DNA of 64,000 bases from Epichloe hybrida (GCA_019022495.1 JAFEKR010000002.1:2170001-2234000); one strand, 5' to 3'; shown: positions 47,401 to 59,984, counted from the first letter of the stretch. Notes: a model not told the origin generated them from the letters alone. Program-made: numbers and translations.

Positions 47401-48819
47401 ACTAAAGCTTTATTCCCTAAGTTAATATTACCTCTATTCTATATCTAAGGATAATTCTAAGGGTATATAGCTAGAGTTAGTATTTAATTAACTACTTAAG
47501 GTATAGGGTAGTACTTACTAAATTACTAAGGGTTAGTAAAACTATATATTCCTAATAAACCTAGGTATAATATTATAGGCTAAAGCTAGGTAATTAAAGC
47601 ATTAACTAAAGTAAACTATTATCTCTATTCTCCTAACACTTCTATAAACCCTAGGGGTAGTTTATATACCTAAGATAATACTTTATTAGTAAAGCATTTA
47701 CTCTAAAGTTTAATAAATTCCTTTATTAGGGTAATCTTTATATCTTATATAGTTATCTTTATAAGGTTAGCCTTTGCCTTTAAAATAGTGGTAGCTTACT
47801 TAATATATTCCTAGGCTTCTCTAAGGCTATTAGTAGCTAATATATTCTAGCTAATAGCTTCCTATATTAGTAATTTATTATATAATCCTTAAATAAACTA
47901 CTAGATAAAGTTATAGAGAGTGTAACTCTTAATTAGAGTAAGGGGATAGTTAGAAGTAATTAGTTTATCCCTTTCTCTAGTATAATAAAGCATATTTAAG
48001 ATATAAGAATAATAGGTAGTAAGTGCCTTACTCTTACCTTATTAAAGTTTTATATTAGTACTAGTTTTCACTTCTTTATTAATAATATTAGGAGGGTATT
48101 ACTCTTATAGTAACTATTAGAGGGCGGCTAAATTAGCGGTAGTTATTACACTATTCTTAGCCCTTAAGACTATAAGCCTTAATTACTCTAAGCTATTAAT
48201 AAAAGTAGCTACCTTACTACCTAAGGCTATATTAATAGCTTAGATAAAGGTATTTAAGTTAATATCCTTACCTTTATTAATAGTCTTAAAAGTCCACTAT
48301 AAATAACTTAACTATTATCCTGCTAATATAGACCTATTAAAGGTCCTAATATCTTAAGATAAGGGTAACTTATATAGCTTTATTATAGGCTAATAAGTAA
48401 GTATTTTAACTATAGGTTTTTTAGTTTCTAATAAAGGTAACTTTAATTCTAATGTAATAGTAAGTTACTTAAAGAAATAAGCTAACTAAATTATAGCCTA
48501 GTCTCCTAGTCTAGTAAGAGGGAAGTTTTCTTCTCTTACTAGGACGCTTCCTAGAGATAATAACATTGTTAATTCCGAGTTATAATTATACACTTCCGCT
48601 GTCTGTGGATTTCACAGGGATTCTAACTCCTATGCCTCTAGATTAATAGTGGTAATAACTAAAAGTGTAGGGATTTAATGGTTTTAAGCAGGGATTAGGA
48701 AGATATATATAGGTAGGTGAACTACCCTAGTCTAACTAACAAGGATAATATAAAAACAATAACTTAGCTATAGGAAGCTTAGGAAAGCTTTTGATTATCG
48801 GCCTCCTAGCGTGGTCGCT

Positions 48820-48979
48820 AAGAACGGCATGATTAAGAACGAAGCGTTAATGAATTAATCAAATCAAATTGAATTCTTAAGGTCATGATCAGGCAGAAAA
48901 GAAGCCCTAACAAAAAATCTGCTGAGTGGGGTTTTTGTGCTGAGTGGGCCAGGTGCCTCGCACCTGCCCCCACCCGTCA
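48820..48979 (-). repeat. Right LTR, 160 bp (5' LTR of the minus-strand element)
   Basis: Direct repeat of 37417-37576. On the minus strand it begins TGACGGGTG and ends GTTCTT, followed internally by AGCGACCACGC, where a primer-binding site would lie; the primer tRNA was not identified. Confidence 0.85.
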
Positions 48980-48984
48980 CCCAC
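48980..48984. repeat. Target-site duplication CCCAC, right copy
   Basis: Matches the five bases before the left LTR (37412-37416). Confidence 0.7.
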
Positions 48985-51166
48985 GAGGGGAAAGTCTTGT
49001 TTTTGTGGGAGTCATGTTAACGATTACGAGCAGCCTGTGTAATAAAACAATAGTGGCTGTAGACCACATCATAGGGGGAAGCCGTGTACATTGGTTGTAT
49101 CAATAGCCGTAAAATTCTTTCACATCTAGCCACCATGTTGCTTTGCTTGCATCATCACGCTGGTTGATACAAGACGAAATACCCGAGCCAGTCAGTCAGT
49201 CAGTACCTTTGAACGAATCTGGAACATATCATTCGGGAGTTTATCAGATCAAGTGCATCCAAGGAGATAATATTCTGGCGGGAATAGGATAAGTAGGAAC
49301 AAGCCATCGCGCGCCCCCTTGCACCCAGGGTCGCCATGAAGCGAGAGCCAATCACGGCCTGCCTGCGCGCCTGCCTGCCGGAACCCCCTCATCTTCTTCC
49401 TTTCTTTTTCTCAGCTGATCTGTCCAGTCGGCGGTCAGGAGCGCGCCAAGTCGGCAACGTGTGGCTGGTGATGCTCATCCCGTGGAACGTGGTTTCACCT
49501 GAGGGACATGTGAAAAAAAAAAAAAAAAAAAAAAAGACATGTTCATGCAAGGGTCCGTGCAACGACTTTGCAAGAGTCATTTGTTGGCGCTGGGGGCAAC
49601 AGAGCCTGGCATTTCTGGATCCCCCATCGAGTCAACCCACCAAGTCATGTTCGGGCAAAATCGGCAACGACGGGCCGGAACACGGGAAAAGGGGGGAAGA
49701 GAAAAAAAAATAATAATATTAAGAATGCATGCATTTCATCGCGACAGATTAGCGAGCTCGTTGGCGAAAAGAAGGAATCCGAGACACGGACGCGGGGGGG
49801 AGGGACGGGGGGGGGGGTCGCTGACGGATACAATGTTATGTATTACGGATCCGTAATGCACGCACGAGTTTGGGGGGTGCGGAGAGGTGCGGAGGAGTTG
49901 CATTGTGCAGAATCCGTCATCATGTTATTTAATTCCAAAGCCCCCCGACGTGCGACGACGTGTTGCGCTCGTCACGTCACGTTCCATGGGCTCCGTGACA
50001 CCCTGAACAATCAGCACCACGGGGGGACCTGCATCTCTGGGATGGGGGAATCCTTCCATCATCTGGGGGATCTGGGGGATCCACGGCCCAATGCTACCTC
50101 GATCCCCGGCCCTGCCACTTTTTCCCCGAACCAAGGATTGGGAAGTGTATTACATGTAAGCCGTTCGGCCAAAGACGAGATGCGCCGTGCCACAGCATAA
50201 GCACAGCACATGACTGATGGAACACGTTCCCCGTAGCCAGATATGCTTCCACGCTCCCTCCTTGTATACCGAAAAAAAAAAAAAAAAAAAAAAAGAGACG
50301 ACGACACGGAGTTTTGTCCATTTCGCATGGCGTTGCATGAGGGGGGGGGGGGAAAGGGGAGAGCAACATGTTACGCCAGGGCTATGCGCCAGCAACTCTT
50401 TCAGTATCAGCTATCTCATCTTCTCTGGATCCCCCCCAAGTTCCCAAAGCCAAGGGGTTTGGCCAAAATGAATCAAGAGAAAAGAAGAGAGTGTAAAAAA
50501 GCCCCCCCCCCCAAGCACGTGTTCCCTCCTCCTGATTCGGCCCTTCCATCATGAGGCGCACAGTTTTCCTGCGCCCGAGCATTCGATCAAGTAGGGACAG
50601 GACCATTCAACCCAATTTTTTTTTTTTTCATCATGCGGTGAAATGTTGCGAGGCTTGACCAATCATGCCCCCCTCTTGTATGAATCGTCTTCCCGTAGGA
50701 TGCCGCCCCCTCTATGTGAGCTAAGCCCAATGTTGCCTTTTCTGCCCGGATGGGACGTTTCCAAGGATGGGCACTTGTCGTGGTCACTTGGGATGAGATC
50801 AGGTTCCCCTTGTCTCGTAGTCCTTGCCATTTGATCTGGAGACTAATTCTTCTCTCCCCCACAACGTTGTTTTCTGAGGGAACAGAGAAGAGCGCGGAGC
50901 TACTTGTGCTAGGTTTGTCTGGAGCTGGGGAGGTATAATAACTTGACCATGTTCCCACCTCTCGCGCTGAATCTTGTTCCGTGATGGAAGAGGGGGGGGG
51001 GGGGGGGGAAGGGAAAGCAAAGAACGTTTCGCTTCTTCTTCTGTGTGTGTTTATACTTGTGGCAGCAGAATACTCGCCGCTGTGTATCATATACACGACT
51101 CGTTCTTGTTGTATATATATATTATATCCCCCCCTTGTTTATTCTTCGGCACACAAAAAAAAAAAA
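48985..51166. other. Gene-poor, homopolymer-rich intergenic region
   Basis: No convincing gene. It holds a GTCA run (about 49190-49203) and many long homopolymers: A tracts at about 49513-49534, 50273-50294 and 51155-51167; G/C tracts near 49805, 50341, 50502 and 50992. Confidence 0.6.
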
Positions 51167-52027
51167 ATGATCAACCACCAAGCACTACTGGCCAGTGTAC
51201 TGGCTCTCGCTGCCTCGGCGAGCGCGTGGGGTGCCCCCGGCTACGCGGGATTCAACCTCAGATGGCAGGAGACCTTTGGCGGCGCGGGAGGCAGCGCCCC
51301 GAACACGGGCAACTGGAACCTGATCGACGGATTTCTCAACGTCAACGACGAGTGGCAGACGTACACGCCCAGCACGCGCAACGTGCAGCTCAGCGGGGGC
51401 AACACGCTGCAGATTGTGCCGTGGAGGGACTCGTCGGCCCGGAGGGGGTGGACGTCGGGCCGGCTGGAGAGCAAGTACGTCTTCACGCCCGACGCCGGCA
51501 GGGTCACGAGGGTCGAGGCCTCTCTCCGGTTCGGCGCCAACGCCCGGGCCGGCAAGCAGGGCGTCTGGCCGGCCGGGCACGGAACCGCCCACTGCCAGCA
51601 ATACCCCGGCGGCGTCTGCAACGAGCCCGACGGCATCGGGAGCACCGTCGCCGTCGCCAACGACAACAACTTCCACGTCTGGCGGCTCGAGTTCGATCGC
51701 CGCGCCGGGGACTGGGCCCGGCAGTCCATCACCTGGTTCGTCGATGGCCGCCAGTTCCACCGCATCACGGGCTCGCGCATCGCCGACCACGCCACCTGGC
51801 TCTCTCTGTGCCAGAGCCCCATGTACTTCATCCTCAACGTCGCCGTGGGCGGCAAATGGGTACGTCCCCTCTCGAGAAAAAGCATTCCTTCCTTCAAAAA
51901 ATGTCCCAAGTTTGTACCAAAGTTCTGACTCCGAATCCCCTAGCCGGGCGCTCCCAATGGCGCAACCCAGGACGGGTTCGGTGCCATGATGGAAGTCGCA
52001 TACGTCGCCCATTACACCACCACCTGA
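51167..52027 (+). CDS. Secreted GH16-like protein lacking the catalytic segment (258 aa)
   Basis: Signal peptide ASVLALAASASAWGAPGYAG; then the GH16 beta-1,3(4)-glucanase/transglycosylase fold with FNLRWQETFGG, GNWNLIDGFLNVNDEWQTYT, LQIVPWRDSS, WTSGRLESKYVF, GRVTRVEASLRFG, GKQGVWPA, HGTAHCQQYPGG, CNEPDGIGS, FHVWRLEFDRR, ITWFVDGRQFHRI and PMYFILNVAVGGKW. One intron (51860-51943) leads to PGAPNGATQDGFGAMMEVAY. Between GVWPA and GHGTAHC family members carry about 30-35 residues including the E-x-D-x-x-E nucleophile and acid/base; here they are absent with the frame intact. So the protein should bind but not cleave glucan, unless the sequence is misassembled. Confidence 0.85.
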
Positions 52028-52314
52028 GTGTTGACTTTGACAACTCGACCATTTCCTTTCCATGGCCATGATTCCCACCCCACTTACCCCACCACTCTCG
52101 ACTGTTTATACTGCATCGCGGTTCGATATCTTATTCTTCTCTGTACACATAGTTCCCCAGTCGCTTCCTCTGGCTGTTCGTACATAGGGCCTGTTTTCGC
52201 TACACTACATATGCAGCACCGTACATACAAATTCTCGAGCCGTTGTTCTTAACAAACCCTCTATCGTCAAACAGGTCTCCTGTCATGATGTTTGTTGCGT
52301 GATTATGTTCTTAT

Positions 52315-53433
52315 TCATGGACGACTTCCTTGCTCCAGTTCCTCAATCTTCCGTTCAGCCTCCCGTCTGTTCTTCTCCTGCAAATCGTACACCTTCTGCA
52401 GCTCGTCCACCATGAATGGTTTCAACGCCGACAACTTGCCTGCTCGATAGTCGTACACGGCCAAGTCCTCGAAACATCGCGCCGCCACGCGTCTGTGCAT
52501 CTCGGAGTAGATGACGGCGTCGAGGAATATGTTGGTGCAGCTGCTGGTTGGTCGCTGGGAGAGTCTATGTATGACTGTGATCTTGTCGGGATATGTGACG
52601 GGCTGGCCGAGTGCGCAGTGTAAGCTTTCAACGAGGTTCCTGGAAACAAAAAGAGGGAGGGGGGGGATGGCAAAAAGGAAGCAAGCAGAACTGACGAGTT
52701 TGAAATCAGTCTTGATGCTCTTCAGGATGAGACCAATGCCACGGGGGCTCATCATGTCGAGCCACTGCTGGCGCTCTTCCTGTGGTGCGTACGGCGCAAA
52801 CGATGTAACCCAGTTGACACGCCCGGATTCAGCGTATCGGTTGTACATGATGTTGTTTACGTGACCTTTACTTGGTATTCGTGAGTACAGATGCTGGAAA
52901 TGAGAACTCGCCAGTTCCAAAATGCTTTTCTTGCTTACCCTGTTTATCCGTCTGAGCTTGGTGTGCCTTGTGCAACACAAGGAGGACTCACCATGCTATC
53001 CTGTATTCACCACATCAGATGGCGCGTCCAAAGTCAGCAGGCGTCTCGAGTTCGTGCTCGTCCTCATCTCTCCTCCGGTAAACGTTACCATGTCGCCCCA
53101 GGCCACGCCAAACTTGTCGAGGTCCCTCCACCGCTCTTCGGTGAGGAAGCCCTCCCTGCCGGCCGACAGCGCGAGCCAGTGACTGTCCAGGTAGTCCAAG
53201 GTCTTCCTCAACCTCTCGGCATCTTCTCCCCGGGCATCGGCGCCCAGGGTCTTGAGGCGGCTCTGTAGATCCGAGAGCCACCGTGGGTTCAGCGCAAGTG
53301 CCGACCCGGAAGCGCTCCTCCTTGCGGTGCTCAGACTGGCCTTCCGCGCCGGCGTCCGCAATGCGTGCCGGGCTGTGTTGCTGCAAGCACGAGGGTTGGC
53401 CATGCGCTGCATTGCGTGCATCGCGGGCGGCAT
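52315..53433 (-). CDS. Thioesterase-like (4HBT hot-dog) protein, probably mitochondrial (302 aa)
   Basis: Three exons inferred: 53433-53011, 52893-52696 and 52602-52315. The N-terminus is Arg/Ala-rich (MANPRACSNTARHALRTPAR), a likely mitochondrial presequence. A helical part follows (RWLSDLQSRLKTLGADARG), then the hot-dog signature HVNNIMYNRYAESGRVNW with its catalytic-region His/Asn, GLILKSIKTDFKL joined to PVTYPDKITVIHRLSQRPTS, and a coiled C-terminus LQKVYDLQEKNRREAERKIE. The intron 52603-52695 happens to be open in frame, so an unspliced reading inserts a hydrophobic stretch. The substrate thioester is unknown; the first intron's donor is ambiguous by one codon. Confidence 0.8.
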
Positions 53434-54240
53434 GTTCTTACAGCAACGGTAATTGTCAAGGATGGATGGAATGTGGATGAAGTTGCTGGAACCTTGTCTG
53501 CGGGTTGTCTGGTTGCTTACGTACAGTGCTCACTGCTTACGTACGTCACAGTGTTGTTTTGTGGGCAATTGCAATCTGCAGGGGCAAGATCGGAGGGGAA
53601 AACCCCCGAGCCGGCCCGGTGCGGGCAGCCGGGGGGGGGGGGGGAACCGAACTCGAGCCGATGAAGTCGATGAAGTCGAGGACCACGGTAGCAGTCCTTT
53701 TTCGCATTCCCAGAAGCTACATAGAACGCTCGCTCTTTCGAGAAGCGCTGCTTTCCCGCAAAAGGCCCGGACTCGTAACCCAACCCCCCCGGGCCTTGGC
53801 GTCGGCGAGAAGGGACCGACTTAGCATGACGGACAAGGCAATGTCAGGACTCAGGAATGGGGGGGCCAGAGACAAGGCAATTTACGTGAGTGCCATGGGA
53901 AAAGCACCATGGCACTTGGCACATGGCAATCAAAGATACAACATGTCTTGGAAGGAAAGCCAGGTAACAACAGGCTGCTTGCCACGCAGCGCCCATCGCC
54001 TGGTTCCCTCGGCGACCACCTCCGCACCATCACCTTTGCCACAGTTTGTCGACATGTTCGATGCAGTCATCTGGACATGGAGGCGTGGTATCATTTTTGC
54101 GTTAAATTCACTTGTCCTAATTATGGATTAAGAAGAAAAAAAAATATTGGTGCAAATGAACAAGTTGTATCCCCCCCCCTCCAACCACCAAAATTTCTTG
54201 TCCCAGAGTTGCATCATGTGGACTCTTGTCCCGGCCGCTC
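53434..54240. other. Intergenic, no convincing gene
   Basis: Contains a G tract (about 53630-53644) and GATGAAGTC repeats near 53660-53680. Short ORFs lack family features. Confidence 0.5.
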
Positions 54241-56300
54241 CTACTTCTTTGTCGCCAAGTTGGCAACACTCGGTCGGCGACTGGCCGAAGGGGTACCTCG
54301 AGGAGTTCCTCTTGGGGTGACACGGCTTTCGCCAAAGAAGCGGTGCTGTTGGCTGTATCGTCGCGCGTTGCCAGGACGTCCCGGCACTCCTGAAGCGGAA
54401 GCAGCGGATTCTGTGCGATTTGTTTGGTCAGTTTCATTCGTCCCTGATACCAGTGCACGAGTAGCGCGGCAGTGGAGGAGAAAAGTGCTTGCTTACCTCG
54501 GCGTTCGCCAGCGTCGTACGCGTTGCTGCCACGGCGACCTTCTTGTATCTGCTCTTGACGTGCATCGGCCAGCCTCTGAGCAAATGGCGACCTTTTTCGT
54601 AGTTCAGGTCCCTTCCAGTAGATGACGTACACGGCAATGACAAGAACGAATGAGATGCAGAAAAGAATGGTGCTGGCATATTCCAGGTTTCTCCCGCTCG
54701 ATTTACCAATGTTCTCGAAGAACGGCACGGCAGGCACGGTGAGGACACCAGCCAGGAAGTCTCGGGCCCAGCCATTACCACCAGTGGCTGAAGCAGAGTA
54801 CGGGCCGTAAGCGCAAATCATGTAGTCGATTGTGGCCATGTAAATGGCGTAATTGGCGATGCCGACAATGGCGACGAATATCATCGACCCGATCCAGTGA
54901 ATCGGCGGGCCTGAAATCGTCCATGCAAACCCAATCAGGCCGATTGGCAAGCACGGTGCTGTGTAGAGCAGGAACCAGAGGCGAGATTCATACTGCGCTC
55001 GCTCGTCGGTAGGCTTGGCAGCTCGCTCTTTGATGTTGCGGCGGATGGCGGGAATGAACATCAACCAGGCAATGACGTACCCGACGCCGATGGCAATGAA
55101 TGCCAATCCGACCTGCACTGTTGTGAAGCCCCATTTTCCATGGTATACCAGCCCGAAAGACTGGATGAACATGAAGATCAGCGCATCGGAGAAACCAGAC
55201 AACAGCGACAAGACCAGGACGATGGGCTCGGTAATGAACATTCGGAAGGGTCGAACCCAGGTAGTGAGGATCTCCTTGGCAGAGAAGCGGTCGCTGAAGG
55301 GGACGAGCTCATCGGGACCCCAGATGTTCTGGCCCGTCTCCTTTCTGCGCTTCTTGGCAATGCGGTTCATCATGATGGTGGTTCGGGTCTCGGGAACAGT
55401 GAGTGCGTGGATGATCTGCACGACTCCACCAAGAATCAGCTGAACCCAAATAGACCATCTACAAGAGAACGCGCGGCGCGTGGTGGTTAGAATTGGATGT
55501 TTAGTCGTGGGCAAAAGAATAAAAAAATAAAAATAAAAAACACCACGCTTCACTCACCTCCAGTCCAGATATTGCTCAGTGAAACCACCCACGATGGGAC
55601 CGAGGACAGATCCTCCGACAGAAGAAAAGACAACATAAGCGACGGCGTACTGTTGCGTGTCGGCTTCCCACATATCGGCAATCATTCCCAGTGTGACTGA
55701 GCCACCAGCCGACGACAAACCACCCAGTGCTCGTCCAACCATGACGGTGGCAAAGTTGGGCGCTAGTGCTACGGGCAATTGCCAGATGTTGACGAGGAAC
55801 AGTGAGAGTTGGAGAACCGGCCAGCGGCCGAATTCCTCTGACCAGGGAGCCCACAGCTCACAACCAAACGCATAGAGAACCAGGAAGATCATGGCACCAC
55901 ATCGAGCAGCCTGGTCGCTCACCCCAAACTCCTCGGTCATGCCAGGGATGGCATTGGAATACAGCGAGGTGTTGAAGTTCATCGACACCTGAACCCAGAA
56001 GATGACGGTGAGGATATACCATTTCTTCGCGTTCGGGTAGCTGTATCCCAGCTCGTTGTAGCAGTCGTCCTCGGTGATTTCGTACTTGTCGTACGTGCCT
56101 ATCTTTTCCAAACCAGCACCCTTGTGGTTGGCGTCTGTGGGAGAGTTGGCGTCATCGCCAGAGCCTGCGGTTCCAGCAGCAGTTTGAGCTCCGTTGTTCG
56201 GCCCAGCAGATTCCGACCTCTTGAGCTTCTCGTTGGCGAGCTCAAGATCCTGTTGGTTGATGACCTGCGGAGGGTCTTCTGAGAAGTGTGTTTGAGGCAT
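54241..56300 (-). CDS. MFS multidrug transporter, DHA1-type (624 aa)
   Basis: Three exons: 56300-55558, 55458-54497, 54410-54241. A long polar N-terminus (MPQTHFSEDPPQVINQQ..) precedes WYILTVIFWVQVSMNFNTSL, the MFS loop region LWAPWSEEFGRWPVLQLSLF, GRALGGLSSAGGSVTLGMIAD and the antiporter motif GSVLGPIVGGFTEQYLDWRW, which spans the first splice junction. The C-half includes IYMATIDYMICAYGPYSASA and NGWARDFLAGVLTVPAVPFF. The last intron (54411-54496) leads to a basic tail RYSQQHRFFGESRVTPRG ending NLATKK; reading through it gives an unrelated tail. The family resembles fluconazole-resistance/SVOP-like exporters of fungi; the substrate is unknown. Confidence 0.92.
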
Positions 56301-59300
56301 GTTGACGTCTTTGTCTGCCTTGAATTCGTGTTGTGCTTCCCCCCTTGGTACCACGCAAGACGGGATACCTCTTTGAGCTGGATGCAGGATCACGGCACAA
56401 ATGGGTAGCAGAGACGAATGAGAAAAGGTGGGGGAGGATAAGAGGGGAAAGAAGACAAGGGAGAAAAGGGAGAAAAACAACGACAGTCAAGTGGGTGGCA
56501 GAGGTTTAAAAGCAACTGGACACGGAGAGCCTCTGCGTATAAGCCGTACAAGCTTTTAGTTTCCGGCTAGCAACCTGACAACAACTTTCCCGCGCCAAAA
56601 AAAAAAAAAGAAGAGGATGCGGCGGACCCACCGGGGTATGCGATCATTTGAGTTCACAACAAGCCTCCTCCATCCACCCCAGTTTCCTGTTCGCGTCAGA
56701 GGTTCTTTTTATTTGACAAGACATTGTCGGTTAAGTCTGCAGGGTGTTGGTGGGTGTGTCGTTACAGAGATGCCAGCAGAAAGGAATTCTTCTCTGCAGG
56801 TAACCTGGGCAACAATTTGAATTGCTGTCTTGCTTGCGCTGCTGGTCTCGTCTGAGACAATTCCGTTCGAACCCTTTTTTTTTTGTTCTTTCTTGTCTAT
56901 TCGCCTATTTCCATTGGGTCCAGCGGGGCGTGCCTGGCCTGGCCTGGCTTGGCCTGGCTTGGCCTGGCTTGGCTTGGCTTGGCCTGGCTTGGCTTGGGCC
57001 GGGGTTTTGTGTTTCGCCGTCTGCGACGTGAAAGCAAGTCAATAATAATGTCTGAGATGGTTGGCATTTCCGGCTCAGCATGCCCCTACATGGTATTGCC
57101 AGATTGAAGGATGCAGAGTTCCCTTTTCTCCCGTCGGAAAGTCGATCTATCGACTGTGTAAGAATGCGACAAGGGATGCTCTCTCTGGACGCTTGTCTGG
57201 ACTCTGGCGTCTTTTCTTGCCCTTCCGTCACCCAAATACAAAGTACATGCAAGGGTGGAGGAGCCCGGCCATGACTTGATGCTTGCCATTTTGGGGTCAC
57301 CGCCGCACGTCCGAGGTTGCCGGCGTCGACCATGACATTGTTGTCCGCCGGATCGCGGCATCTCGTCTGCGATCGGTCCGCGAGCCTTCTCTGCCTCTTC
57401 CTCTGCCTCACTTCTTGGCTCTTTGCCCTGGGACGCCCGCCGGCTCCACTACTTGCCAGGGGGGTAGGTAAGCCGGTATTACATGGATTCGACTTTTCCA
57501 CGCTATGCTGGGGAAAAGGCTTCTGCCTCGCAGATGATGGAGTCTTCCATGACGCAGTTGTGGAGCTTGTCTGCTTATTGCGGAGAAAAGGTGCCATCAC
57601 GTGCAGGTCTAGCGAGACTAACCTCAACTTTGTTGGCATGTCTGCAACTTCGAGGATCTGAGTGCTGGCGAATGTACTCAAGTAATACTCGTGCCGTAAC
57701 GTAGCACCACCCCGGATAGTGCTAAACTTTGAATTCGTTAGAACTTGCCCAAAAGATTTAGAGTATCCAGCAGAACAGCGGAGCAAGCTGCTCACTTTGT
57801 CCAAGGCAATATCCATCATGGCAGGGCAAGTCGCAAGACAAAATCGCAGCACGAAATGTCGTTTAATCGGTCTTCTTTCGTCACGCCTCAGACAATCAGA
57901 CAATCAGACAATCGCGGGATCCAACGGTCGGTCGGTCGGTCGCGAAGGTGTCACTTTGTCCAGTCGGTACCCGCTCTTTTCCAAGTTTGACACAACCCTT
58001 GATCCATGTCCATGTGCACCCATTGATCGCCGCTTACTTGTTGCGACATTGATCGCGATGAGTTCTTGTTGCTTTTTCCTTGACTCGGTCGGGACTCAGG
58101 ACTAAGGACTCAGTGCCGACAGCGCTGTTGGGCCACCACCAATTGTCCGTCAGCAGCGAATGTCGTCATACGTTGGCTGTCGCGTGAGGCTGGTGGACAG
58201 AGCCCAACTCGTCTCTCACCTTTCACGACGCCCGATGACACACGAGTGCAGGAAACAGTTGCAAGTTTGGTTTCGACTTGAATGCGGAGATGCGGGGATA
58301 CGGGCACCCGGTCGAGTTGTGGCACAAATCGAAATCGAAAATCGATGCATTTTAGCATTCTAGCATTTTACCAGCTGGTGAGGGTGATGAGTGATTTGAG
58401 CAGGCAGGATTTTTCTTATCCAACAATTTCGCTGGCTGCTCCTCCTGGCCGGATGTGTGGGTCCGTGCACCTGCCCTTGCTGGGTTTCAATTTCCCCTTT
58501 GCTTGTGAACGAAGGGGTGGTCAAAGTCTCAAAGCCGGTATTAATTGATAATAAGCTTTTAAGATGAACACTACGCCAAAATGCCTTGTTTCATTGCCTT
58601 GTTTCATAGCCTTATAGGTGGATTAGAGGTCTCTATGCCCTATGTAAGCGCACAAAGCCTAGGGAAGTGAGACTGACTGACTGGGTGGGAAAACCGCGGA
58701 AGACCGCGGGTCTTGCGTAAAAGTGGGGCTGACGTGTATGTACATGTATTACATAATGATCAACGCGACCTCGTCTTTGTCATTCTCAACAAGATGCGGG
58801 AATTGCCGCCGCTTCTCAGCGCTTTCTTTCAGACTGATCTTGATGCTCTTGTCGCCACTGGGCCAGAATACCAGACTCAATCTGTCGGAGCCCCACGACT
58901 CCGCTGATGCATTTTCTGACCATCGGTGTCACAGTCGGGGTTTTTTTCCAGTTCCCCGGCGAGCCTGTCGCTACTTGATGCTGCTGGGAACAGCGCATAC
59001 ACAATGGTAGCCATTTGTTGCCAAGCACGAATGAATTGGTTCGGTGAACCTACATATATAGGTCAGGCGGCCGTTGGATTGAAGTCTTGCGATGGTATCG
59101 CACACCTTGTTGGGGCCAGCAGAGTCGGTGACAGCTGCTGCAAGCTTTGGCCACGTTGAAGTTGATGTCGGAATTTGGCCTGGAGATGCCGCGGTGGGAG
59201 CGCGACAAATTTGCCCATGGCCTTTTATAAGAAATGAGGAACTGGCTGGACGTACAAAGTTCCAGCACACCCTGTTTCGTATCTTTGTTTGCGAACATCA

Positions 59301-59984
59301 TCCACCTGCCTGGGTGGCGACAGCGTCACGAGTTTGCCATGCCGGCGGCGAATGAAGTTACCGATCGCCTTCGCTCTTCCAGCTGAATAAATGCATTCGA
59401 CTGAGAAAGTCCACGTCAGCATGAGCAGAGGTGATGGACACGGGAATTTTGCACTGGATCATCACACACCAAGTCTTTTCCATAACTGAAAAAAAAAAAA
59501 AAAAAAAAAAAAAACCAGGTTTGCATCGTCCGGCATTCCAAACGAAGTTCTCTTGGAGAATGCGTACATCTGCTCCAGTCAGCCGACCTCCAGTTCTGTA
59601 TACTCCGTCTCGTGATTTGTACGCCCCGGCCCTGCGAGGGATTCGCTCACACCCAGCGTTCTGATCTTTTGTCAAGTTTGCGTCCTTCAACAGCAGCAGG
59701 CATGTCGTCCCTGCAGCAAATAGTTTCGCAGGCCAGAGTTCACCACAATTTACCCTGACATGTTATTGACATTAGCCCGAGTCCCGTCCTCCTTCTGGTT
59801 CCCAACCATGTTAAAATCTGCGGGTTGTTGTTCACGGACGGACACACGCACGGACACGGTTTGCATTTGAATGTCTGAGTATGTAAAATAGAAAATTAAC
59901 ATTATTCCAAGATTAAAAGTATTGAGTTGTGGCCGAAATATTCAGTCTATATCGTTGGAGCTCGAGCGTTCCTGCGTCCTGCGT
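56301..59984. other. Long intergenic region without a convincing gene
   Basis: 3.7 kb holding a TGGCCTGGCT-type minisatellite (about 56932-56996), a CAGACAAT repeat (57889-57913), GTCG repeats (57926-57942) and an A tract (59489-59513). A 333-codon minus-strand ORF (56905-57903) overlaps the minisatellite and has no family features. Confidence 0.5.
56932..56996. repeat. Minisatellite of TGGCCTGGCT/TGGCT units
   Basis: About thirteen 5 bp units alternating TGGCC and TGGCT in tandem, between the MFS gene and the repetitive protein gene; non-coding as far as can be seen. Confidence 0.85.

Larger units (their letters stand above)
37417..48979 (-). mobile_element. RIP-degraded Ty3/Gypsy LTR retrotransposon (11.6 kb, minus strand)
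   Basis: Two 160 bp direct repeats flank TA-saturated DNA in which CA and TG are nearly absent and TA is extremely common, the RIP signature. Read on the minus strand, pol fossils survive in the Ty3/Gypsy order. Reverse transcriptase YINNIF at about 44511-44534 stands where YxDD is expected, Asp to Asn as G-to-A mutation predicts. RNase H IFIDYKPLIIFITTT lies at about 43840-43890, with a downstream G-K-x-N motif. Integrase VIGIDYIKLFLELE and HVLIIVNYFS.FIWLFP lie at about 43015-43120. Numerous stops make it inactive. The domains account for roughly 41.5-48.8 kb; the remaining left 4 kb may belong to a second nested element. Confidence 0.85.

Noticed and set aside
49336..49713. 125-codon plus-strand ORF
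   Set aside because: Contains a poly-Lys run from an A tract and no family features.
51185..52078. Long minus-strand ORF opposite the GH16-like gene
   Set aside because: GC-rich antisense shadow; the sense frame has a signal peptide and GH16 motifs.
56840..56880. GTTCGAACC box resembling a tRNA T arm
   Set aside because: No acceptor, D or anticodon arms can be formed around it.
56905..57903. 333-codon minus-strand ORF
   Set aside because: Its C-terminal part is the translated minisatellite, composition looks random, there is no signal peptide or motif, and no splice extension improves it.
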